A stretch of 64,000 nt of DNA from contig JBAJFE010000062.1 of NCBI GenBank assembly GCA_037903355.1, positions 1,963,459-2,027,458 of the forward strand, in the 5' to 3' direction. Shown in pieces: positions 56,470 to 64,000 of this stretch. The translations under genes and the position numbers were made by a program. This DNA is from Trichuris trichiura (Eukaryota; Nematoda; Enoplea; Trichinellida; Trichuridae). The number at the start of each line of letters is the position of its first letter. The first letter of the stretch is position 1. The notes below the pieces were generated by a model that had not been told where the DNA came from, made no database searches, and was given only the letters and a program-made list of their open reading frames with translations.

Positions 56470-56730
56470 TTAAAAGCTGCTATTCTGATGCCAGGCGATG
56501 CTACTTTCCTCGGCAAGTCTTATTTTTGAACGGGCAGTTGCTTTAGACAGCAGCATGCTTTGAACTATCCTGCACATCTTAAATGAAGTATCATGTAATT
56601 CAGACAAACAAATCGACTTGGCAGTACATACCGCGCTAGTAGACGAGCTCTGCATTGAACATTGATGAAGCGAGTTCACATGTCCTGATAAGCTGCACTG
56701 GCAATTCGTGCTTCCCAAAACAAGATCCAT
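56470..56730 (-). CDS. Possible Cys/Ser-rich small protein or exon
   Basis: 86-codon minus frame starting MDLVLGSTNCQCSLSGHVNS with several Cys. A donor-like GTATGTACTG lies inside the frame near 56636. It sits just downstream of the secreted protein gene on the same strand. Evidence is weak. Confidence 0.25.
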   Translation of the reverse strand: MDLVLGSTNCQCSLSGHVNSLHQCSMQSSSTSAVCTAKSICLSELHDTSFKMCRIVQSMLLSKATARSKIRLAEESSIAWHQNSSF

Positions 56731-56802
56731 TAAGTCATTTATTGACGAAAAATATGTGCCACACGATTACGTATACAGACGATGGTATTGAGTGACTCTT
56801 GT

Positions 56803-57336
56803 TCAAGCTTTGACGCAAGGCGGGCACTCACTGTCTCGAAGGGCCATTTCGGCGCAAAGCGCTTCACATCGTGCAATTCGTTCCATTCTTTTTCGTCGTC
56901 TATCCAGTTGGGCAGACAGGTACATGTTAAGCATCATGTACTCAATGACTGATGGTCTGGAAGGTTTTGGCCGTGATGGTCGGAAAGGTGGCAATGCCAT
57001 TTGGACAGGTAGCCCATGTCGATGATTGAGCGGCAACGTTGGTGCTGGAATGATGGGTCCTTGAAAGGGAAGCGCAGGATAAGGAAAAGCTGGAGGGATG
57101 AGGTGCTGCTCCATGCGGTTGATCATGGCTGCCTTTATAAGTTGCCGCTGCTGCGAAGCTTTCAATGGACATCTACGCGATTGTGAGACAGGGTTCATGA
57201 ATCCTGTTCCTTGGAGAAGATCAGAAGGCAGAATATGCTCATCTGGACATGCAATGTCGGCATACAACCCTTTTGGCATCAATCTTGCCACAATGCTAAC
57301 TGAATTCAAAAGTAGCAAAATCGTTAGCGTGACCAT
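56803..57336 (-). CDS. Secreted proline-rich protein (unidentified)
   Basis: Single-exon frame of 177 residues from ATG 57336, chosen because it directly gives a signal peptide (MVTLTILLLLNSVSIVA); the frame is open 13 codons further upstream. The mature part has a Pro/Leu-rich middle (PPAFPYPALPFQGPIIPAP) and a C-terminal region with Cys residues (IARCEALCAEMALRDSECPP). No known domain. Probably a secreted or structural protein of limited distribution. Confidence 0.6.
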   Translation of the reverse strand: MVTLTILLLLNSVSIVARLMPKGLYADIACPDEHILPSDLLQGTGFMNPVSQSRRCPLKASQQRQLIKAAMINRMEQHLIPPAFPYPALPFQGPIIPAPTLPLNHRHGLPVQMALPPFRPSRPKPSRPSVIEYMMLNMYLSAQLDRRRKRMERIARCEALCAEMALRDSECPPCVKA

Positions 57337-57510
57337 TATTGTCCGCGCAGATGGCACTTCGTAGACAATATTCAAGCGTCTGTAGTTCTAAGTGGGTCAC
57401 GATAAGGAAGGTCATTTGTTCAACATATTAATATCTATGACAAGTTGTGCGTTCATAAAATGAGTCTATCCTAGTTTTCTCCTTGTGCGTACAAGTTCAT
57501 CATCTCATCA

Positions 57511-57900
57511 AAATGTTTTTAAAAATCGATGCACCCTACTCGTTGAGACTAATTCTTACGACTGTTCGATTATTCTTTACATTAACTTCATGTAAGTAAT
57601 GAGTTTTTCCCCAGCAGAAATGTTTTAGAAAAAAGACAAGGACGCACATAATGAAAATGACAAATCTGCAACTGACTCTATGGTAGCCTTATTTGTTGGA
57701 CAACAGGGAGACAAAAGTGGATGTGCTAACCAGCATAAATTTTTGAGTACGAAGAATAAGTTCTATTTGTTTCTGGTTCCACTTGCACAAGTGTCATCAA
57801 AGGTTTACCATTGGGCTCCACAATTATGGCGGTGCAGTTATGCTGACCAAGTTTTTACATTTCTGATGGTTTCAAGAAAGGTGAAACAGGCTTTCTTGAG
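57511..57900 (+). CDS. Possible two-exon gene with hydrophobic start (unidentified)
   Basis: ATG 57511 opens a short frame with a hydrophobic run (SLRLILTTVRLFFTLTS) ending at a strong donor GTAAGTAATG. A second frame follows TTTTAG near 57627 and is coding-like for about 90 codons (KKDKDAHNENDKSATDSMVA) to a donor-like GTGAAACAGG near 57880. The phase was not fully confirmed. Confidence 0.3.
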
Positions 57901-58329
57901 AGAATAACTCAAGAAAGATGGCGTTCATAATTTATATTCGGTTCACAGTTTTAGCCCGTTTGATGCGTCTGCAATTAAATTTCAAAATGCCCTAGCAGCA
58001 AATAGTTAACGAATAAGAATAGACCAATCGATACCGTACGTTTGAAAACTGCTCTTGTTTCGTCGATAGCCATGTAAAGGACACTGAACAAGCCAAAGCC
58101 GCGAACTGAAAATCAATTTTCAAACGACCAAAGCCTGTTACAAGATACCCCGTCCTCAGAAAGATGACGTGACCTAATGCATAAAGTCTTTCCTGCAATG
58201 GGCTCTACCGTTCTGGTTTATGTAGATCGAGTCGCCAGGAGAAATAGCCGAAAGAGAGCAGCATGACATACATCCATTTTAACCTGCTAACTCTTGTGAT
58301 GAACTTTAATGTGCCTGCATTTATTGTGC

Positions 58330-58360
<31 letters not shown>

Positions 58361-58362
58361 GA
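58330..58362. repeat. (TA)n microsatellite
   Basis: About 30 bp of alternating TA. Confidence 0.9.
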
Positions 58363-58474
58363 TTGGTGGGAACAATCTGACAGACCTATTACACATATTA
58401 AAATAAAAGGTCAGCATCTTTCGGTTATGGGCCCCACCATCTGAAAGGTACAGATTCCTCTCTGTTAACTAAGC

Positions 58475-58610
58475 GGCCATCCTGTTCTGTACCTACTTGG
58501 GAGCATGCAGGCCAATTTGTTCTGCCTTAAGTTCTAAGGCTGGGCCAAAATAGAAGCTTTATGTTGAAGCTAAGGCTTTGGAAGGACAGAATAGGATGGT
58601 TAGCAGAGTT
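58475..58610. repeat. Palindromic MITE related to 25680-25795
   Basis: Ends GGCCATCCTGTTCTGT and (complement) AACCATCCTATTCTGT are inverted repeats. The centre contains AAGGCTGGGCCAAAAT and GCTAAGGCTT. Same plan as the repeat beside the hAT element. Confidence 0.5.
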
Positions 58611-58896
58611 ACCAAAATCGTAAGCCTGCACTTAAGAAGTCACGTAGGTTTTAGGACAGGTGCTGCACCGTCTCCAGTACCTTGCTTAACAAATTCACAG
58701 GAAATCCCGAAGGCTGAATTATGCTTGCTGCCTTAGCTACTATCTTATTCCATTACTATACTATACTTCAATATAAAATAGGCAACTTCTGAGTATAATA
58801 ACCGACTGTGCCAGTCAGCTGACATGTTGTTACGCGATTAATGCCTACAGAATCCTACAATAAGAATATCCGGCCATTACAGTACCAAATTTTTCA

Positions 58897-58982
58897 GAGA
58901 GTAGACTTACCCACTCTCACTTCAAAAATTTTAACTATGCTTCAAGCATAGTGTCGTATTTACCTTTTCGAGTAGGGTAAAT
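58897..58982 (-). repeat. Three-hairpin repeat, copy 1
   Basis: On the minus strand: hairpin 1 ATTTACC/GGTAAAT, hairpin 2 CTATGCTT/AAGCATAG, the spacer AAAATTTTTGAA, and hairpin 3 GAGAGTGGG/TACTCTC. It matches the two copies at 61443 and 62711. Confidence 0.7.
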
Positions 58983-59603
58983 TACCAGACGAAATGTGCC
59001 GCAATTCCTATATACACAACACTAGCATACATTAAGCAATAGGTTCACCATCTATTAATGTTTCAGGTAAGCGACGACTGCGATAAAAGTTATGCTGCGT
59101 CCGGTGGCAACGATGCACACTGCTAACCCTCTAGAATGCCCGTAGCGTTGGCCACGAACACCACAGATAACCTGATTTCAAGAGGGATCATGGTGGTAGA
59201 GGGTAGTAGGAGTGAGGAGGCTGATCGGCAATGGGGTTGCGTTTGTAACTGTACTGGATAGAAGTGGAATTGGCGTAGAATAAATCAAGCGGCCTCTTAT
59301 GTTCTTCACAGAACTTTTTGTATACTTCATGTTCATCTCCATTAACACTAATAAACTTATTTAGAAGTTTTATTTAGAGAACAAAGAACTTATCACCAGC
59401 TCTCTCCATACAGCCGAAGGTCTTTTTGTTTCCCTATCGCTGCTTTACCGTGGCAGTTTTCACAGGAACATTTCGACGTAAAGACGTTTAGACTAGGCCG
59501 GTTGAACGCTGCATCAATTTTCAGCTAAAACTCTGAAATAAATAAAAGCCTAAGGTTAAACGAACGGCAGTTAGGTAGGACATACTGGCTGGATTGAAAA
59601 TTT

Positions 59604-59890
59604 TCAGGGCGAAATGGCAATGACGAATTGGCTGTTAAGAAAGATCCAAGGCCAGGCACGGCATGTACCCATGTAATCCTGTGGCATTTGTACAGTAAGT
59701 TCTAAGTAGCCACATTGTAGCTTGCAGTTAATAGTACTACTCCAAATATTAATTAGTCCTGTCTTGCTTAAAGTTGAAATTTCATTTAACTTTAGTTCGT
59801 TTGTGTAATAGATTTCTAGCGTAGTTTCTAAATATACGGAGCCGTATCCTTTCATTTTCTTCAGCCTTCTTTCTGTGCAACTTTCAGTGC
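59604..59890 (-). CDS. Possible exon (unidentified)
   Basis: Minus frame open from an acceptor-like TTTTTCGCAG at about 59890 with coding-like content (CTESCTERRLKKMKGYGSVY) to the stop at 59604. Neighbouring exons were not identified. Confidence 0.3.
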
Positions 59891-60109
59891 AGTTCTGCGA
59901 AAATGAAAAATTCAAGTAACAAGTGGAATGAACGGACATGTTAAAGATGGACGAGACCGTTTTAAACAAGAAAAAGCTTTATTCCACTAGCCAGGTGATT
60001 TCAAATCATCTGCAAACCTTACGGAGCCAATAAGAGTGAAGTAAACAACCAAAATCAATTGGTAAACGGATAAATGTTCAGTTGAAATGAAGTGCTTAAA
60101 TTTCCTTTA

Positions 60110-60165
60110 ATCTTTACCGCTGAGGACGGGTCAAAAGTGGGCTCGTTAGTTCCGAAGTTCAAAGT
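60110..60165 (+). repeat. Decayed hammerhead/pLTR-like fragment
   Basis: ACCGCTGAGGACGGGTC resembles the ACCGCTGAAGACGGGTC of the PLE repeats, but the second half of the core has diverged. A second candidate lies at 60908-60945 on the minus strand. Confidence 0.35.
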
Positions 60166-60701
60166 TGGTTAGAAACGGATCATACCGTAGAAATAAAATC
60201 TAACAAAGTAAGTAAATAAAATACACGCAAGAAAACTGATAAAAATAAATTAGAGAAAATAAAGTAATGTTGAAAGCGAAGAAACTACGTTAGATGTAGA
60301 AATATGATAAAATAGGTATAAAACAACGATAAACTAATCTAAGCAGAATATAAAGAATAAAATAAGAACTTGTTGGTATAGTTTTCCATTCAGCGAAACC
60401 TCCGCAGCCTGTTACGTTATTTTTGCCATCTTATTTCACCCAGTTTGATTTGATTACTCTCATTATCTCATTTTGTCCGTTTTAATTTACTTTTATTATT
60501 TTTCTGTGTATATTTTGTTTACTCTCTTTTTTGATACAGTTACGTATGTATCCAATAAAATTAATTTGGCCGTTTGCTTTATTTTTACTGATTTCTTTAA
60601 ACCTGCAGATCAGTGAACCAATCTAAACCGCGATCGCCCAGCTTTACGATGTCTGTTTGATTTGCTCGCTGCTAATGTCGATTTATTTGTTACCCCGAAA
60701 C

Positions 60702-60790
60702 AGCAAATAACGACAGTGCCAAACTAAGGGAAAAAGTTAAGGACTTCTTTGTGAGATACGAGAAACCCGTGAGCAGACAAAACGTAATGT
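60702..60790 (+). CDS. Possible short coding exon
   Basis: Between CCCCGAAACAG and GTGAGTG lies a coding-like piece (AKLREKVKDFFVRYEKPVSR). No connected exon was found. Confidence 0.3.
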
Positions 60791-61442
60791 GAGTGAATTA
60801 TAAATATTAGTGTAATTAAGTTTTTCTATGACTTTTATAGTTATTGTATGTATGACTAGTAATTACGGTGTTGCGCGTTTACTGATATGCAGAAATAATA
60901 ATCTAATATTCGGAGCTTTTGGGGCCTTAAGATCCTATTTTCAGCATAACAGGTGTGGAGAGAGAAAGGAAGAAGGAAAGACCCAGAGAAGCCTGAATAC
61001 TGCATCTTTTCTTCTTATTATCATTATTTTCATTGTTGTTATGGTTATTGTTAATAATGCATATCATTAAGCACTGCTCACCGTAAACATCAGTCAAGAA
61101 AACGTACACGTCAATTACAAGAAATCCAATCTTCAGACTTATTAATCTGGCCTCTATTTACATTAATGTAAACATCTTAAGGTCATACGTGCTTATTATG
61201 TGCATAAACTGTTAATTTGTTCTCATATTTCTATTGACAAACTGTGCTTTTGCACGACGTTTTTAATGTTAATGGAAAATAAAATGGATCAAAAAGTTTA
61301 ACTAGAAATGAGGTCACTTTTTAGCGTTATCTGCAGAGTGTGCGAAACTGTAACGCTGCATGAAAATGAATTATTTAGGAACCTTCTGCTTATGCGTTGC
61401 TGTTGGCCCCTTTATTAGAATAAAAGAATGCATTGGTTGGTA

Positions 61443-61535
61443 GTTTACCCAATCAAATAAGGTAAACAAAACACTGACCTATGTTGTACACATAGTGAAA
61501 ATTTTTGGAACAGAGAGTAGGGGATTCCCACTCTC
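61443..61535 (+). repeat. Three-hairpin repeat, copy 2
   Basis: Hairpins GTTTACC/GGTAAAC, CTATG...CATAG and GAGAGTAGGG...CCACTCTC, with AAAATTTTTGGA between the second and third. Confidence 0.7.
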
Positions 61536-62710
61536 AATGTTATGTAATCTTTAGTCGTTGTATAGCTGGTGTTTACAAATAAATCACTGCGAACAAAATA
61601 TGGTGCACTGTAGCGGGTGTGTGTGCAGTACGTAGAGGGGCAGCATGAAATTATGCTAAAGAGATTAATGCAAATACAGTTGTCTGTTAACGACTCAGTA
61701 GCCTTCTGGCTATTATGATTAGCCTTATAGCCTTCTGATTTTTTACGTGGTTTGCTAATATCCATTGACATTGCGTATTAAGTCTGTGATCACTAAACAA
61801 CAAATAACAAAACATTTAAAGTTGGGCAGGTTTACTATTAATAAACAAAAAATATTAAATCGTGAAAACGTGTTTAGCATGGCGTGAATTTCTCGTTGGC
61901 CTTTATACTGTACAAAACTTTTTGTGGATTCTTTTTAAAAGCAGTAAGCTAGCATTCAAAACTTTAATGGCTTATGAAAAACGAAATCTAGGGTCTTTCG
62001 AGGTTCTGTTACTGCTGATATCAGTAGTCGTAGAATTTCGGAAGGCGTTGGCTTACTGACTTGAAAACAATATTCAATGAGGCTTACATTATACCTGTAC
62101 CAGTGAGCAATAGTGAAATCCATAGGCGTACAGATCTTTAAACTTATTCTATAAACATCGCAAGACAGGTATAGTATAACTATGGACGTTTCCTGCCGCA
62201 ACCTTTTCTCCGTGAAAGGGCTCATTGTTGCCAATTTGATCACGTCTGTTTGACGAATTATACGAAGAAATAATTTGAAAACTTAGGATTATCAAATTCC
62301 ATCCTCAGAAACCAGCGAAGTCTATACATAGCAGAGCAGTCAACTGGCCATTACGCTATCCGTTCACCGTCCCTGTGTGTAGGTCGATGATTCACGCAAT
62401 TTGGTAGAATGATGAATGTTCAGTCACTCTGAACGATGTTTTGAAGGCATAGCTAACATCGCTTACTCATTGCTATGCGCTGACAAAGTAGTATATCCTG
62501 AAAGCTCTGTTTCTATCAAATCTTTTCAACGCTCAATTATACTCAGATATGTTTTCGTCACTGCCGAGGTACCGCACGTAATCAAGGATTAATCCGCAAC
62601 TGCTCAAGAGAAAGAAGAAACGAACGTGACAGCATATATTGCTTGTGAACCTGCGACTTAAATGCTGCTTTTGCAGTTCACATAATAACCGCACGACAAT
62701 AACATTGGTA

Positions 62711-62795
62711 ATTTACCCAATCTAAAAGGTAAATAGAGACCTATGCTTACAGCATAGTGGAATTTTTGGCAGTGGGAGTAAGGCACCTTACTTCC
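62711..62795 (+). repeat. Three-hairpin repeat, copy 3
   Basis: Hairpins ATTTACC/GGTAAAT, CTATGCT/AGCATAG and GGAGTAAGG/CCTTACTTCC, with GGAATTTTTGG before the third. Confidence 0.7.
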
Positions 62796-63040
62796 TGAAA
62801 TTCGTGATGATAAGACAAGTTCTCTTGTTGTACGTCCCCTTGGTAGAGATGATTAGGTTTGTTTATCTTGGCTCAGAAAATTTTATGTGCGACTGACTCG
62901 ATTAATATTAGAACTAAGGTAATTTTCAGAGGAAAATGGTGTTTTTATTTACTACATATCTGGTCTCTTAGAAAAATTGTAACCGTGAGTATATTCGCAG
63001 ACAGTAGCTGCGTTGAAAATGAAGCCCTTCTAGCGGATGC

Positions 63041-63197
63041 ATTAAATAGCGTGATGGTGATATGGAGATGCTGCCCGTTAAACGTTTATCTGGCGAAGCT
63101 TTTATGCACTGAAGGCGGGAACAGGCGTTTCCCGAAAGCTTCACCAAGTGGACATTCAACTGGTAGCATCTCCGTATCACCATTATGCTATCAGTCA
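63041..63197. repeat. Imperfect fold-back repeat
   Basis: 63041-63104 and 63134-63197 are inverted copies with mostly transition differences (both contain GGAGATGCT and GAAGCTTT). The open frames on both strands here are a product of this symmetry. Confidence 0.65.
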
Positions 63198-63463
63198 GCA
63201 GCTGGAAAATTATGCTTAAGCTTAGCGTGAAATTATTGAAGCCCAAAGAATTTCGGGACTACTGTAAATTATACGTTGTTGTTATAGCGAATGTTCTTTA
63301 AAGTGTAGCTCGAAAAGTGTAAGCATGCAATCAGTTGTTCTGTAGTAGAGTACCTGAGAATCGCAATTTTAGCGAACGAATCTGTCAGAAAAAGACCACT
63401 ATTTTGCAAACACTGAAATTTCTTGGTTATCCACCATAAAAAACAAAACGGTAATCAACGGGG

Positions 63464-63837
63464 TGTTCAGTTTGGAATGGGGTGATCAGCAGGTTTGACG
63501 TAATCGACTTGACGCTGCTAATTGAAGACGTGGGATAGATAGAGTAAACCGGCCGGTTTGACTAAGACCTTTTTATTTAATGGCTTCGCTGGCTCTTCAA
63601 CGCTTCCGTTTTATCCACTCAGGGAGCAGTAGCTGAAGTGTTTGACCCGCCTGAGCATCACTTAGTGTGCTTGCTGCTCACCAAAGCGTTTGCTGCGGTT
63701 GGCTTACGTTGGGCGAATCGTTTTGCCACATACCGTAAAACCAGTCTTACGCAGTGTTTCGTTTTCGTCGGCTGCGCTAGCGATATAGTTGTGTCTCTTT
63801 TCGATAGTAAACGTTTCGCGGGGCTTCAGACACAACA
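63464..63837 (+). repeat. Probable 5' LTR of a Ty3-type retrotransposon
   Basis: Starts TGTTCAG and ends CACAACA just before the primer-binding site. A TATA-like TTTTTATTTAATGG lies near 63571. The left boundary is tentative because the 3' LTR is outside the window. Confidence 0.5.
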
Positions 63838-63840
63838 GTT

Positions 63841-63850
63841 TGGCGACGAG
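63841..63850 (+). promoter_or_regulatory. Primer-binding site complementary to tRNA-Ser(GCU) 3' end
   Basis: TGGCGACGAG matches the complement of the 3' end ...CTCGTCG-CCA of animal tRNA-Ser(GCU). It sits three bases after the presumed LTR end and one base before the gag ATG. Confidence 0.65.
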
Positions 63851-63851
63851 C

Positions 63852-64000
63852 ATGTCGGATTCATCTCAGATGGCGGAACTCCTAGCCGCGCTCTCAGAAC
63901 AGCAGAGGACAATGGCAGCGTTGATAGCCAGCCTCTCACAGAACTCTCTCCGCGAAGCGCCAACCTCCAAGGCATCCGTCCCGAGCTTTCCACCCTTTGA
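63852..64000 (+). CDS. gag start of a Ty3/Gypsy-type LTR retrotransposon (runs off the window)
   Basis: ATG 63852 opens a frame, unbroken to the window end, beginning MSDSSQMAELLAALSEQQRT and continuing to PSFPPF. An N-terminal helix with repeated Leu/Gln followed by a Pro/Phe motif is common in gag of mag-like Ty3 elements. A different, longer frame from 63638 overlaps it but has no recognisable content. Position directly after the primer-binding site supports this choice. Confidence 0.7.
   Translation, partial: MSDSSQMAELLAALSEQQRTMAALIASLSQNSLREAPTSKASVPSFPPF

Noticed and set aside
61862..62243. Frames on both strands
   Set aside because: They lie on imperfect inverted sequence (61950-62060) and show no coding character.
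63638..64000. 120-codon open frame at the right edge
   Set aside because: It crosses the LTR end and primer-binding site; the gag frame from 63852 fits the element better.

Overview
The window is eukaryotic nuclear DNA. Genes are split by many short introns (about 45-60 nt), lie close together on both strands, and are separated by AT-rich, repeat-laden stretches. Compact genes, peritrophin-type secreted proteins, Penelope-like elements (PLEs) and a hAT element with a ZBED-type transposase would fit a nematode, perhaps a Trichuris-like clade I worm. That assignment is inference; nothing here proves the species.

Layout. 1-5300: one unrecognised coding exon (2128-2865), otherwise no supportable gene. 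5333-5525: a (TAC)n/(CTA)n microsatellite, followed by a hammerhead-like relic. 5990-6520: two diverged gene ends facing each other tail to tail. 6845-12170 (-): a many-exon coiled-coil protein gene whose large intron holds a 1.8-kb inverted-repeat/minisatellite element. 12394-14321 (-): UTP3/SAS10, ribosome biogenesis. 15173-22202 (+): V-ATPase catalytic subunit A in 12 exons; its 4.4-kb first intron carries a PLE in antisense. 23141-25645: a hAT transposon with an 8-bp target duplication and a transposase broken by two stops. 28150-29207 (-): a TRAIP-like RING/coiled-coil protein. 30205-31720: a 5'-truncated PLE with a second small element nested in it. 32122-39013 (-): a 13-exon ubiquitin-ligase-type protein with a USP7-like MATH domain at the N terminus and a TTC3/DZIP3-like RING-H2 at the C terminus. 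39979-40831 (-): a small tail-anchored protein. 41346-44824 (-): an acylglycerol kinase (AGK) homologue with a degenerate nucleotide-binding motif, divergent from CCDC134 (44913-45681, +). 46767-47930 (+): exons of a possible BAR-domain protein. 49333-49831: an insertion ending in a 277-bp perfect palindrome. 52806-54408 (+): a secreted chitin-binding protein. 55436-55976 (+): SUB1/PC4. 56803-57336 (-): a small secreted proline-rich protein. 58897-62795: three copies of a repeat with three conserved hairpins. 63464-64000: the 5' LTR, primer-binding site and gag start of a Ty3-type retrotransposon running off the window.

The most unusual signal is a family of PLE-derived insertions (15877-18851, 30205-31720, 31213-31410, 36146-36422 and probably 49333-49831). 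All have 13-15-bp target duplications, and four contain complete hammerhead-ribozyme-like cores in pLTR-type repeats. Two or three of them are short non-coding fold-back elements that look like non-autonomous PLE derivatives. The housekeeping genes (V-ATPase, UTP3, SUB1, AGK, CCDC134) appear intact around these insertions because the elements sit in introns or between genes.
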